The translations under genes and the position numbers were made by a program. The notes beneath the pieces are model-generated. The model saw only the letters and a list, made by a program, of their open reading frames with translations. It made no database searches and was not told where the DNA came from. A stretch of 33,083 nt of DNA from Goniomonas avonlea (Eukaryota; Cryptophyceae; Goniomonadida; Goniomonadaceae). Below, in pieces: positions 1 through 15,000 of this stretch. Where the stretch lies: the NCBI GenBank assembly GCA_003573635.1, contig QUTJ01031843.1:1-33083 (forward strand), read 5' to 3'. The number at the start of each line of letters is the position of its first letter. The first letter of the stretch is position 1.

Positions 1-3000
1 GGCGTGGCGTGGCAGAACGCACGGCCGACCACGGTGACGGACATGCTGCCGGTCGGCTGGATGTTCGCGCGGACCGCCGCGCTCGGCACAACGTTATCGC
101 TGCTATACATGAGAGTGACAGAGGCCACCCGCGACAGGAAAGGGACCGTGAGGGCCACCGACAGGCCGGAGGAGCCCTGGATGGAGGCGGGAGTGCGGCC
201 CCGGAGAGCGGTCACGCTGGTCCAGGTTGTAATCTCGCAGGCTGACCCCTCCAGGCGGAGGCGCTGCGACGAAGCATGAAACAGGTTCCTACCCAAGACT
301 GTGATGCTTGTGGAGCCTGTCACCGGGACGTTTCCCACAAAGGCAGCGGCCATCGGTGCGTCAAAGGTGGCCGCGGCGCTCTGCGTCGCTACGTGGGCGA
401 GTGTCGTGGCCACGAGAGCACGCGAAACCGATATGCCGGCCACAGTTTTGGTTGTGATTGCACTCTCAGAAACCCAGTGCGTCGAGTGCGTCCCCGACCC
501 GATGCGCACTCGCAGAGAAAACTCGACGTGTCCCAGTCTTGAACCGACAACGCTCACACTTGTCGTGCCGGTGACCGGCAGATTGACAGGCATAGCCGAG
601 CTCACCGAGAGCTGATACCCGTAGCTCAACCCTGAGGTCAGCGTGGCGACCTTCGTGAAGACCGACACGTGCAAGCGAAGCCCCGTGACACTGGCGCCGG
701 CGCGGGCTTTCGCACGAATCGAGGTAGTCGACACCCACCAGACAGCCGCCCAAGCAGAGTGCCCAACTCGGACAGCTGGAGAGCGTGCTTCTCCCACTCG
801 ACCAAAACTGTGGCCAATAACAGTGACGGAGGCAGAGCTCGTGCTGGGCAAGTTCATGCGAACGACCGTGCTAGGAGCTGGGAGTTGGGACGAGAAACCG
901 AGCGTCATGGAGCCGAACCAACTCGAGTGTGCCGTTAAACTGAGGGGACGCAGCGTTCTGGGACTCATAGAGACCAGTTTGACCAACAGAGAGGTGGATG
1001 ATGCCCAGACCGTTGTCTCGCCGGCCGTGCCGGACATTCGCGCGCGTGCGGAGTGATCGAAAGCGCCAACGCTGGCCCCAATGACCGTGACGCTGGTTCC
1101 GCCCGTGTTTGGCATGTTGCTCCGGAGTTGAGACGAGGCTTCCGGAGCGTTGAAACAGAACTGGAACACGGAGGAGAGACTTCCTGCGCGGGCTCTGTCG
1201 ACGGTCGCAATGAAATCGAACGGAATCACGTTGCCGCCATGAGTTGTTTTGCAGACAACCGACGTCGTTGCTCGCCAGACCGTTATCGCACAGCCGGACC
1301 CTCCTGTTCGCAGGGTGTTGCTGTGTCGCCAGTTCAGCAGCGAGCTGGCTGTCACGGTAACAAATACCGACGAAGTGGCTGGCACGTTTGTGCGGGAGAA
1401 GGCGATTATCGATGGCGTGCGATAACTCATTGTGGCGGTGAGGGAACTGACAGCGCTCAACGCGCTCATCTGCACGCTGATTGCCCGCCCAACGCCACGG
1501 GCCGCTTTCGTCCGCACAGACGAATCAGACGTCCACCTTGTCGACCCGCCGGCTGTCGCGCTGAGAGCACTCGTGGACACCTCCATTGTGCCAAAGCCAG
1601 ACCCGAACAGAGTGACCCGAAGCCCGCCTGTGGTGGGACCGTTCACGACCTTGGCCGCGGTCAGGACCACGGTGTCGTAGCTGAAGACAGAGAGCTGCTT
1701 GCGAGCCGTGGCGACAGTGCCGGTGTGGGTTGCTGCTCGACGGGCGCCCGAGGGCATCTTGAACGTGATGGAGCTCGGTGAAATCCACACAGTGGCTGCG
1801 GCAGCAGTGTCGCCAGAGCGCACCTCGGGCGAGAGGTCGCTCGGCCCGAAGCCTGTCCCCAGCAGCGTCACGGAGATGAAGCCGGTAGTCGGGCCGTTGA
1901 GGCGGACACTGTCGCTGAGCAGCAGCCCGCCAATATCGAACGTGAAGCCCCACTTCTGGAAGTTTGTCTGTCTCTCAATGGAGACGATGGTGGAGAGGCG
2001 CCAGCCGCTGCCAGAGTTAGCACGTGCGCGCACGCTCGTGTCGGACACCCACGCGGTCGCGTCGGTCGCTGTGTACGTGAGTCGCGCCCGCATGGACCAA
2101 TCCCGAACGGAGAAGTCAGCCCCCAGGACAGTGAAACTGATGCCGCCAGAGAAAGGGCCATTGCTCGGTGAGTCAAAGAAGGCGGTCAAGAGGCTGTATG
2201 TGATGACCGAGCTCAGGGTGCTGCCCTGCCGCAGCATTGTAACGCCAACGGGCAGCGCACTGCTCCCTGACAGTGCTGGGATTGACCGGGCGTACACAGC
2301 AGAGTGGGATATCCAGCGCGTCGAAGCCGAGCCGGAGCCTTTGAGTCGGTGGCACATGGTGCGCTCCGCAAAGCCCACGCCCACAACTGTGACGCTGACC
2401 GCCGCGGTGGCGGGGAGGTTCCCCAGAGGGTTTCTGAGAGCCACGGGCAGGCGGTAGGTGAACATGTTGCTGAGCGAGTCGACAAACTGGAACTGGCCCT
2501 GGACGAGCGTCACGGAGCAGCCGCGCGTGAAGGCCCCCACGCCCCCGGCCACCTTACAGCGGATGGTGGTGGAGGCAGCCCACAGAGCAGACTCGCACCC
2601 GGTGCCACCGAGGCGCACACAGCCTGTGATGTCGTGGGTGGCCATGTCTCGCCCTGCGACTGTCAGGCTGACGGAGCCCGTCCCCGGTCCGTTGGTGAAG
2701 GACTGAACGCCAAACACTCGGTGGTCCTGGTAGGAGAGCACGTTTGTGATGGTGGTGAGGCGAATGGACAGCGTGGTTACGATGGACTTGCGTGTGTTGA
2801 CGCCGCTGGGAAGCTTACAGCGGACCGAGGTGGAGGACCTCCAGGCTGAGTCCTCGCATGCCGTAAGCCCAACACGCACTCGGAGAGTCCGGTCAAACTC
2901 TTGCAGAACAGCAGCCCCAATTACTGTCAGACTGCCAGCCCCCGTGGTCGGCGAGTTCGTTGGGGTCATTGACAGAGACACAAAGTCGAAGGTGAGCGAC

Positions 3001-6000
3001 CTGGTCAACGTGCTGTGCCGGCGGGCAAGCGAGAGGGCTGGGGAGCGCTCGCGTCGCTGGCCAGCGCCGGTCCGAGCGAGGAGAACCGAATCAGACACCC
3101 AGAGTGTGGCTCGCGCCGCAGTCCGATGGACAAGGATCCCCGGCGAGATGTTGGTGCGAGACAGAGCTCTGCCGACAACGGTGACCGAGATTGCACCCGT
3201 CGCGGCAGTGTTGACTTTCAGCAGCGACGACGCCTCGGCCGCGTTGTATGTCGCAGCCTCGGAGCGGGTGAGACGAGCTCGGCCAATGGTCAGCACCAGC
3301 CGAGACGCGAACGGGAAAGCGAGCAGACCAGGGCCAAGCTTGCAGTGTAGCGCTGTGTCTGCGGTCCACAGGGTGGCCTGCGTGGTGGTGAGGCCGTGCC
3401 GAGCTGATGGGGAGCTTGTGATCTTCGCCATGCTGACACCCACAACGGTGACCAAGAGTGCGCCCGTGGAGGCAAGGTTGACGGTCACAACAGAGCTGGC
3501 CTGGAGTGGGTTGTAAGTGATCGCCTGAGAGAGTGTACCTCTCGCCACAGCAACTGTGGCGCCAATCACCGCGGCGCGGTTGTGCAGGTCGACAGCGGAA
3601 CTGCCTGCGCGGCAAGACATGGACGTGACGGACATCCATTGAGAGGCCTCAGTCGTGGTTGTGGTCGTCCGCGCCGTTGGCGAGCTCGCAGTCGCACCGA
3701 ACCCAGAGCCAAAGATGCTGACAGTGACGGAGCCAGTGTGGGGAGAGTTCCTGCCATTGAAAAAGGCTGGGTTGTCTACGGTCCAGGCCGATGTAAGCGT
3801 GCGCTGATCAGGAAGAATCGTCATTGCAGTCGCGAGCGCCCACCCAACGCTGGCGACAGTCTTGCAGCGCACCGCGGACTCGGATGCCCACTGCACGGCC
3901 TGCGCTGCAGATCCCGAAAGACGGATTGCAGCTGTCAAGTCATTGAACCCTAGCCCGGCGCCAACCAGCGTGAGCGTTGCAGCACCGGAGGCGGGGATGT
4001 TGGTTCTCACGTTCCCACTGATCTGGCCCGCCTGAAAGCTCAAGACGGAGGTCATGGTTTCCAGCCGCGCCCCCACGGAGATTGTTACGCGGCGCCAGCG
4101 CCGCAGTCCGGGAGACATCTTGCAGCGCACCGAAGTGTCCGCGACCCATGCCGTCGACTGACAGCTTGTTTCGAAAGAAACCATCGCGGTCGAGTCCACG
4201 AGACCAGCGCCGCTGCCAACCACGGTGACGCTCACAGACCCGGTCGGCGGCCCGTTCTCTTTCACATTCGAGCTGACCACGGCCACGTCGTGAGACATTG
4301 ACATCGACAGCGAGCCCCGTGATCGTGCCAGAGTGACACTGATGTGGTTCCTGGCCGACGAACCAGCGGCAACCTTGCAACAAACGGCGGAGGAGGAGAC
4401 CCAGACGGTGATCGAAGGGGACGTCCCGCCCACCCGCACTCTCAGGGTTGGGTGCAGAGACGACAAGGAGCGCCCCAGGACCGTCACAGTCGTGCTGCCA
4501 GTTGCGGGGGCGTTCACAGGAGCAGCTCTGTTGGGAACCGGTTGGTTGAATGTAACCTGCGCACTCAACGAGTCAAGGCGGACCGTGGTGGTCACGGTCA
4601 CTTCTGCTTGCCGGTTCGTGCTGGGCGCGGCCTTGCATTTGAGGGCCGTGTCCGCAGTCCACCATATAGCAGCAGGGGACGACCCACTGAATCTGAGCCG
4701 ACTTGAGGCCACCATCGGGCCAAAGTTTCGCCCATAGGCAGTTACAGAGACAGAACCCGTGGTGGGGACGTTTTTATAGGCGGTGTCAGTCAGCACTGGA
4801 AGGTCATACGTGAACTCCGCACTCATTGAGGACACCAACTCGAACACAGTGACCCGGAGCTGCCGCCGATGGTTGGTGCCCCATGGAACCTTGCACCGCA
4901 CCGTGGACTCCGACGCCCAGTGCACATTCGAGCACCCGGAGCCCTGGAGCCGAGCAGCGCCCGAGACCTGCGACTTGTGGCCGAACCCGGTGCCAACGAT
5001 GGTGAGGCTCGCGGCGCCAGTTCCGTGAGCATTCGCACGCACAAGCCGCACGGCGGACACCAAATCGAAGGTAAAACTCTGCGACACGCTCGAGCGCTGC
5101 ACAGCCGAGCTGACGACGGCAACCCGCCGCGGCCGCACGCCTGACGACGACCGCCCCCTGATGGTGGACTCCGAGAGCCAGTGGGTTGCGCGGCTTGTTG
5201 TAGACCCGACACGCGTGGTGCCGCTGGCGCCCAAGAATGTCAACCCGCGGCCGAGCAGGGTCACGCTGGCTGCGGACGTGACCGGAGCGTTGGTGCGGAA
5301 CACCGAGCTGACCTCCACGCCATCGAAGGTGTACTTGGCGGTGAGTGTGGTGCGCCGCAGCACAAATGTTGCAGCCACCATGCGGAGCAAGCCAACGCTG
5401 GCCAGCGCGCGGACAGTGAGAGCGGTCTCGGCGCGCCACACGGTGGCCTCGAACGCCCCCAAAGAGCTACGCGCACAGGCAGTGAGGTCCGCAGCGTTGA
5501 GCGCCCGCCCGAGGACGGTGACGCTCACTGCGCCGGTGGGGGCCTCGTTGGTTCGCATCACGCTGCTCGCAACAGGAGCCATGAACGTGAAGAACCGGCT
5601 GACGCTCCCAAGGCGCTGCTCACCTACTGTCATCATCCCTCCCACGGTGGTGGATCCCCAAGCTGGGAGACCGCGCACCGACGAATCGGATGTCCACACT
5701 GTGGCCTCGCATGCTGATTGAAACCGAGACTGGGCACTCCTGTCCACCAGCGCGAAATTGAATCCGGTGACGGTCACGCTGACCACGCCAGTGCCTGCGA
5801 CGTTGCGGGGCAGCAGCCTGGCGAGCTGCGGGCCGTCGTAGGAGCTGAGCACGATGGAAGTGGTCTCGACTTGCGCGACGGTGAGCTCAACCCGCCGCGC
5901 CAGACTCACGCCACTGGGAACCTTGCACCGCACAGCCGACTCCGACGTCCAATGCACACTCTCGGTGCTGGTCCGCGACGCGCGCACCATGGCGGTGTGG

Positions 6001-9000
6001 TCTGCCGCGTCCAGTCCCTGGCCCACAACAGTTAAACTCCAGGCCCCGGTGGCTGGACCGTTGGTCTTCACCACTGCAGAGAGCCGGTTCTCATAAGAAA
6101 AGACCTCGGTTGTGGTCTGGTCCAGCCGCTGCAGTGTTATTGACACTCCCCGCTTACCACGCGCACCTTTTATCGGTTTACACGTGACAGCCGAGTCCGA
6201 CACCCAGGCCAGCTGCACGCTGGCCGACACGCCGACTCGCACCGTGCCAGAATACACAAAAACGCCAAGCGACCGCCCCAGCACAGTGACACTCAGAGCA
6301 CCAGACGTTGGTAGATTGACACGGACAGCCGCACTGTTCGGTGGCCCCTGGTACGAGAATGCCTGTGTCACAGTCTCGGGTCGCCGACTTACACTCAGGA
6401 GCAGGACACGCAGAGACGCTTCACCTTGCCCCCACAGCCCAGCCAGAGCAGTGTCAGAGCGCCATCTTGTCGCCTCGGCCTGGGTGTGACCAACTCGAGA
6501 CCGAGCAGTGCTCTGCGACAGCCCCAGATTGGAGCCCAGCACTGTGACAGAGACAGCGCCACTTGCCGGGCCGTTCGTGCATGCCTGACTCGAGGTCAGG
6601 ATGGCATTGTGAGAGAAGAGCATCGTGGCGGTGCTGGCCTGCCGCGCGGTCGTAATACCCATGTTCCGCAGCCCCAGTAGAGCGCGGAGCCCAGCGCTGC
6701 GTTTGCATGCGACCGCGGTGCTCGAGGTCCACGTCCACGCTGCACACCGAGTGGAGCCTGTCCAGAGCCGGTTGGAGGAGTGACGGAGCCCGAATGCGCT
6801 GCCCACCACCGTCACGCTTGCGGAACCCGTCACTGGAGTGTTCGAAGCCACGGGCCCACTCGGGGCCGGCTTGTCAAACGAGAACACTGCCGACGCGGAT
6901 CCAACCTTGGTCACCAACGAGACGGCAAGGGGGAGGCAGAACCAGCGACCATCCGGCGCCTTAACCCTCGCCGCCGTCTCTGACACCCACTCAGCCGTTT
7001 CGCTGGCACTGCCGTGCTGCCGCAGCGCAGCACTCCGCTGCACGGCTCCGAAGCTCACCCCAAGGACCGTGACGCTGGCTGCGCCGGTTGCGATCGAGTT
7101 GCCACGGATCACCGCGCTCACAACCGAGGCGCCCCAGGTGATGGCGTTTGTCAGAGTGGGGCTCGGCCATACGAGAAGCATCGTCAGCACGAGCTGGCTG
7201 CTCGTGGACAGTCCAGCCTGGGTCTTGGCAAGGCAAGCGGAGTCAGAAACCCAACGAGTGGCGACGGCTCCAGTGCCTCCTACTCGCGCCTTGATGCAGT
7301 AGCGATCCTGACCGAACGCTGATCCAATGAGAGTCAGGCTCAGAGAGCTGGACGATGCTAGGTTGGTTCGCACAAGTCCGGACAGTTCCAGCAGCGAGAT
7401 TGTAAAAGCCTGCGTAATCGTCCTGGTCTGCCTTCCAACAGACACAACGCTGAGACGGCGCGTGATCGCACCAGCGAGAGGCTTGACAGAGATGCTGCTG
7501 TCCGACGTCCAACTACTGGCAAGCGTAGTGGATGGTCCCAAACGTAACCGGGGAGTGCTGCGCGTGACAGCACAGGAGCGACCGACGACGGTCACACTTG
7601 CGGCGCCAGTGGTCGCCAAGTTAGCGGGCAGGGGACTCGACAATGTCGCTGCGTCGAAGGAAAACGACAGCGAGAAACTACCGAGGAACATCTGCGACGT
7701 AGCAGCGACGAACATGCCCTTGAGGATTCCAGTGAAGATCCGGCAAGTAACTGCAGACTCCGACATCCATAAAGTCGCCCTCGCACCTGTAAGGCCGACG
7801 GCGACTCGAGGTGAGCTGTCAAGTGGGCTAAAGCTGTGCCCCACAACAGTGACACTGACACAGCCCGTCCCGGGTGCATTCACAAGTCCAACGCTGCTTA
7901 ACTCTAGGCGGGCGAAGGACACGGTGGCAGTGAGCGTCCCTCCGAGCTGTGCGATGGTGACGCAAACACGTCGACCTCCGAGCAACGGCGAAGCTCGACA
8001 CCGCATGCACGTCTCTGAAACCCAAACTGTCGCGGCCACCGTGGACCCCCCGAGTCGCAGACCAGCGGAGAACTGCGTGGAGAAAAACCGAGAACCGAAC
8101 ACGGTCACACTGGTGGCGCCAGTGGCGGGAACATTGCAGGGTCGTAGCGACGTGAGCTCTGCGGAATTGTGCGACCAGGCCAGCGTGAGGGTCGTCAAGC
8201 CTTGAGCAACGGTGGCAGCCAGTTGCCCACGGAGGCCGGCGCCACGCAGACCAGAGCTCACCTTGCACCTCAGTGACGAAGCAGCCACCCACACTGCACT
8301 CTCACACGCGGTTCGTCCACTGGTCACGTAACCACTGAAGTCGGACTCGTACATGCCCGCCCCCGCAATGGTCAAACTAATGGAACCAGTCGCAGCGGCG
8401 TTAGTGGCACCCACACTCGACACTTCCACTTCGTAGGAAAAGAGTGCCGTGAGTGATCTTCGCAGAGCTTGAAGCGTGGCAGACACTCCTCGTTTCGCAC
8501 GCGCTCCCGATGCACTCTTGCAGTGGACGGACGAAGTCGAGACCCACAGCGACGCCATCCCCCCGGAGCCGCCAACGCGAGCCGTGACGCTGTAGTCGAC
8601 AACGCCGACAGAGCTCCCCACAATCGTCACGCTCAGGGCTCCAGAAGACGGTCCGTTCATGCGCACCGCAGAGCTAGGAGCCGGTCCCTCCAAGGAGAAG
8701 CTCCTAGAAACGGACTCCAGTCGTTGGTGGATCGTCACCTGCAAGCCCCGATAAGCTCCCGCACCCCACCCTCGACGCCCACTGATCGCAGAGTCCGACA
8801 CCCACAACGTCACCATCGTCCTCGTGCCCTGGATTCGTAACCGCCCGCTGTACATCCACAGCCCAACATTCGACCCCACCACCGTCACGCTCGTGGCTCC
8901 GGTGGTCGGCCCGTTGGTCCATCCCTGGCTCGTCGTCAACACTCCATCGTGCGAAAACACCAATGTCGCTGTCCCAGCAAGCCGTGCCGTCGTCACAGCA

Positions 9001-12000
9001 ATCGCGCAAACACCAGCCGCACGGTGCTGCCCCCCGCTCCCCTTGCACCCCACCGCACTATCCGATGTCCACTGCCACGTCCCACACCCGCTCCCCCCTG
9101 TTCGAGTCCGGTGCGACAACGACACCATGCCTACAGAAGATCCTATCACAGTCACAGTTGTCGCGCCCGTCGAAGGCACGTTAGGCCGGACCGGCCAGGC
9201 GGCCGCTGCAGGCGCAGGACGTGCGTACGTCACAGCCATGGTCAGCGTGCCTGCCTCCGACCCCACAGTCATCGCAAGCCAGCGCTGTGCCCATGACCCA
9301 GCACCCACCTTGAGGCGCACCGACGAGGCGGACCCCCACGCACCGACCTCGCATCCCGTTGCCGCAATAGCGGCGCTCGCGGTTGCATCGCTGTTGAGCA
9401 AATTTCGGCCGAGAACGGTTACACTCACTCCAGATGTCGCGGGCGAGTTTGTCGGGACAGTACTGCTAGCTCTGCTGCCGCCCCCGTCGTAGGTCAACGA
9501 CATCGTTGCTGAGCCAGCCTGCTGCCCAGCCGTAACAGCGCACTGCCATCTTCGTCGTATGCCGGTGCTGACTTTGCCACGCACAGAGGTCTCGCCTGTC
9601 CACACGGTGGCGCCACACGCCGACCCCGCAACTCGAGCAAATGGGCTGTTGGTCACACTTGACACCCCGACCAGCGTCAGACTGACTGCACCCGACGATG
9701 GAAGATTTGTCCAGACAGCAGAGCTCGGAGCAGGACCGTTGAAACTGAAAGCCCCGAAGGCCGAACCCATCTGCAACGCTGCGGACACTACCATGATCTG
9801 CAGAGCCCGGACTCCGGATCCGGCTTTGAACCCCAGATTGGTTTCCGACGTCCACACGGTCGCCTTGGCACTGGTCCTTCCGAGGCGCATGAAAAGAGAC
9901 TCTGACGACGCCCCAAAATTGACACCAAAGACAGTGACGCTGACACTGCCCGAGGATGGCCCATTGGTGGAGGACACATGCAACGTCGCGCTCCCGTACG
10001 AATGCACCCGCGTCGTTGCGAGGGCGAGGGTCATCAGCGACACCGTGACGCCAGCCCGACTGCCGACGCCACCCGCCACTCTGCAGGAAAGGGAAGACTC
10101 TGAGACCCATCTGGTGCTCTCGCACACCTGGAGGCTGATGCGGACGCGGGCACTCATGGCGACGTAAGCCATGTTTGTGCCCACAACGGTCACCGAGAGC
10201 GCCCCTGTCGGAGCCGCGTTGGCCGTGACGAGGGAGCTCGCAGACGCTGCGGAGTACGTCAAGGACACGCCGTTGCTGACCCAGAGCACAGTCGACGCAA
10301 CTGCCAACGTTGGCCGGATCCCAGCGCTCGCTTTGCACCGCACGGAGGAGTCCGCGTGCCACTGAGTCGCCGCACACGCCGAGCCGCCGAGCCTTAGTGG
10401 GACGGTGGCATCCGTTCGAACAAACCCCCTGCCGACGACCGTCACAGATGTGGCCCCCGTGGCTGGCCAGTTGGTGCGGACGACGCTGCTCAGAATGTGG
10501 ACGTCAAAGGAGCCCGCGTCCGACAGGGTCTGCAGCACTAGTGCGGTGGCCATCACGCTCAGAGCTACCCCGCGACCGGGCGCCTGTTTTAAAGTCATGC
10601 CGGTGTTGGCTGCCCACCGAGTGGATTCGCCCAGCGTGCCGCCAACGCGGCCCACCAGCGAGTCGCCGCTGTGACGGCCCAGGTTGGAACCAATAACCGT
10701 AACTGTCACGCTGCCGGTCGTCGCGGCGTTGGTTCGAACGAAGCTGCTCGTGCCGTGGACGCGGTAAGACAAGCCGCCAGCCAAGGTGGCCGTGCGCTGG
10801 CCAACACTCGCTACCACCAAGAAGTCGAGAGCCAGCCGCGTGCCTGCACAGGGTCGGGGCCGGATGCAGGTATCGGAGAACCAGAACGTGGCAGGAGTTG
10901 CCGAACTGGCTGCTCGAGATTGCGACGAGAATTGCCTCGCACCCATGGAGCCCCCGAGCACTGTCACGCTTGTGGCGCCTGTGCCCGGGCTGTTGCCCAG
11001 GGTATGCGAGGACAGCGTGCTGACATCAAAAGTGAAGGAGGCTGTGGCAGACGCTGTGTTCCAAGACACGGTGACTGCAACTGACATTGACCTGGACCCC
11101 CCAGTGCAAGGCTTGGCCCGCAAGCTGGACTGGGATATCCACAAAGTGCCGCCAAGAGCAGACACGCCGACTCTTCCCCTGGGGGAGCTGCGGGCGCCGA
11201 GGTTGTGGCCAACCATAGTGACACTGGCAGCCGCAGTGGCCGCGAAGTTGCTAGCGACAGCACTGCTGATGGCAGGAGTGTCATAGCTCGCAATCACCGA
11301 GAGCGTTGGCGCGAGCCGGAGGAAGAGAGTCACGGCCACTTTCAGCGACATCGGGATGGCTGAGGCTGATTTGCACTGCAGAGCACTGTCTGACACCCAC
11401 CGGCTGTCCTCTGAGGCGGTTCGGTACAGCCGCGGTCGCGCACTACGGTCAAAGAACTCCAAGCCGGACGCGAGCACGGTCACACTCGCTGCACCCGTGG
11501 CGGGGGCGTTTGTGTTGGCAGCGGAGCGCACGACGAGCAAGTTGTACGAAAACAGCTGCAGCGTTGAGCCGACTAGCTCGCCAACAGTCACAACCAACGA
11601 GAGCGCCACACCGTTGCCACCAGGTGTCTTGCACCGGACAGAAGTCTCTGACGCCCAACGCCCTGTATGGCAGCCAGTGCCCCCAGTACGGACGAAAGTG
11701 GAGGCGTCGGCTTCACTCATGCTGCCACCAAGCAGAGACAGCGTCACTGAGCCCGTGGCTGGGGAGTTGGTCGGTGTGGACCTGGTCCAATGCGGTCCAT
11801 CAAAGCTGAACCCGTTCGTGACGGTTCCAAGCTGCCGCCCGACGGAGGAGACAAGCCTGCGAGCGCGACGGACCCCTTGCGGTCCCTTGCACTGCAGCGC
11901 CGATTCTGAGGACCACAACGAGTGTTCGCTCGCTGTGCGCGAGAGTCGCGCAGAAACAGATCTGTCTTGCACTGATAGTGATGTCCCAAGAATGGTGACC

Positions 12001-15000
12001 GAGAGGGCACCAGAAGATGGCTTGTTGGCACAGTGAGTACTGCTCCCGCCCTCGACATTGTAGGTCAGGGCAATATCTGTTGCGGCCTGTCCGATTGTCA
12101 AGCGCAGAGCCAGAGCTGCGCCCACGCCTCCAGACGAGCGCAACACGACCGAGGATGACGATAGCCACAGAGTTCTCTCGGCACCGGTCTTCCCCAAACG
12201 GGCTTTGGAAGTCAAATCTGTGCGTCTGAGGCTCGCTCCGAGAACAGTCACACTGGTCCCGCCGGTGGGAACCGAGTTGGAAACGACGATGCTGCTGCTT
12301 TGTGGCAACACGAAAGAGAAGACCGCGGAATGCGTGCCCAGGGACCGCTGAGCAACAGTGACAACAACACCGTCTCGGCCGCGCCCAAAAGCGGCCCGGC
12401 ACAGAACCTGGGAGTCAGAGTTCCATACTGTGGCAACCCATGCAGTGTGGCTTGTCCGGACCCGAGAAGTGGAATCAGCAAGACAGAGCGCGGCGCCAAA
12501 CACGGTGACGCTGACCGATCCAGTCGCAGCGGTGTTGTGCACGAAAGCACGGTCGACGATGCCAGCGTCATGGGTCCACGCCAAGGAAGCGGACGAAAGC
12601 AGTTGGAGGACCGTGACAGAGATCAGTCCGCTCGCGCCCGAGCCCCGAAGGCCGGAAGGCAGCTTGCACCTGACAGAGGACTCCGCTGTCCACACTGACA
12701 CCTCGCACCCAGTGCGCCAGGAGGATATCGACGAACTCCACTCGAAGGAAGACATGCCGTGCCCAGCAACAGTGAGGCTCCAAGAACCAGTTGTTGGGCC
12801 GTTGGTGCGCACGTGACTGGAGAGCTCCACTCCGGCTTTGAACGAGAAGGCAGCCGACATGGTTCTGCGTTGCAGCGCCACAGTGGCAACAACGCCACGT
12901 CGCAGACGAAACCCTCTGAGCACTCGACAATGGAGCGCAGAGTTTGAGACCCACAGCGACGCCATCCCCCCGGAGCCGCCAACGCGAGCCGTGACGCTGT
13001 AGTCGACAACGCCGACAGAGCTCCCCACAATCGTCACGCTCAGGGCTCCAGAAGACGGTCCGTTCATGCGCACCGCAGAGCTAGGAGCCGGTCCCTCCAA
13101 GGAGAAGCTCCTAGAAACGGACTCCAGTCGTTGGTGGATCGTCACCTGCAAGCCCCGATAAGCTCCCGCACCCCACCCTCGACGCCCACTGATCGCAGAG
13201 TCCGACACCCACAACGTCACCATCGTCCTCGTGCCCTGGATTCGTAACCGCCCGCTGTACATCCACAGCCCAACATTCGACCCCACCACCGTCACGCTCG
13301 TGGCTCCGGTGGTCGGCCCGTTGGTCCATCCCTGGCTCGTCGTCAACACTCCATCGTGCGAAAACACCAATGTCGCTGTCCCAGCAAGCCGTGCCGTCGT
13401 CACAGCAATCGCGCAAACACCAGCCGCACGGTGCTGCCCCCCGCTCCCCTTGCACCCCACCGCACTATCCGATGTCCACTGCCACGTCCCACACCCGCTC
13501 CCCCCTGTTCGAGTCCGGTGCGACAACGACACCATGCCTACAGAAGATCCTATCACAGTCACAGTTGTCGCGCCCGTCGAAGGCACGTTAGGCCGGACCG
13601 GCCAGGCGGCCGCTGCAGGCGCAGGACGTGCGTACGTCACAGCCATGGTCAGCGTGCCTGCCTCCGACCCCACAGTCATCGCAAGCCAGCGCTGTGCCCA
13701 TGACCCAGCACCCACCTTGAGGCGCACCGACGAGGCGGACCCCCACGCACCGACCTCGCATCCTGAGCCTGCTACCTGGGCCATGGTGCTCACATGGGGA
13801 GAACCGAGCCTGTTTCCCAAAACTGTGACCATAGCTGAGGCAGTCGCGGGGAGGTTGAACCTCACGAGACTACTCGACCCTGGGCCATCGAACGTGAAGA
13901 TCGCAAGCCCAGAACCCCGTTGCCGTCCCATCGTGGCGACCAACACACGGCCACGTCGGACACCAACGCTGGTTTTGCACTGCACCGACGACTCCGCCGC
14001 CCACACTGTCGCTGTTCCCGCACTTTTTCCAAGCCGAAGGGCGACTGTGTGCTTAGCAACAGCGTGGTTTGCAGCCACGAGCGTCACACTGACAGCGCCA
14101 GTGTCAGGCCAGTTACTGCGGACCACAGAGCTCGGTAGTGGACCGTTCAGAGTGACTGCCTGTGTCAGAGTTCCTGACAAAATGCCGGCAGTAGTCGAAA
14201 GCGAGCGGAGAGGGAACGACGCTCCAGAGGTCTTGCAGACCACTGTCGAGTCTGAAAGCCAAAATGTTGAGTGGGACAGTGAGGAACCGACTCGACAACC
14301 GCCCGAGCTATGACCTCTAACGTTAGAGCCCAAAACGGTCACGGACGCACTTCCAGTCGCAGGGCCGTTCGACGGCAGCACAGAGCTCGGCGATGGGGCG
14401 TTGTGTGAGTACAATTGTGTCAAAGTCGAAACCCCCGCTGCACCAACAGTGACACGGACGGCATGGCGGAGAACGGGCCCACCCGGCGCCTTTCCACGCA
14501 TGGAGGAGTCTGACACCCACACTGTGACATCTGCGCAGGTACCCAGCATCACCCTCGATGTGTAACTCGCTGGGGCCAAACGAGACCCGAACACGGTCAC
14601 GCTCACAGAGCCTGTGGACGGGATGTTCTGGGCAGTCACCACTGCTCGGATAAGGACGGGCATGTCAAAAGTCAGAGCTGCAGTCAGCGTGCCCACGTTG
14701 AGACCCTGGGTGGCAATAATGGAGCAGTGCGCGCTCGAGCGAGCAACCCCGAGCTTGCAGTGCATGCGTGATTCTGACATCCACACCTGAGACTCGGCTA
14801 CTGTCACTCCCCCACGGACACTGATAGACCAGTCCACCGAGCCAAACCCGGCTCCCATGACCGTGAGGGACACAGAGCCGGAGGTTGGGACGTTACAGTG
14901 AACAAGACTCGAAAACACCGGGGCATTGTACGAAAACATCCAGGTGTCGGTGGAGACCCGGAGCGACTGGGACTGGATCACCTTGCCGCGCACACGACCT

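Noticed and set aside
8539-13763. The long identical blocks as a mobile element
   Set aside because: There are no inverted ends, no target duplication and no coding content besides TIG-like repeats; breakpoints inside conserved motifs point to homologous exchange.
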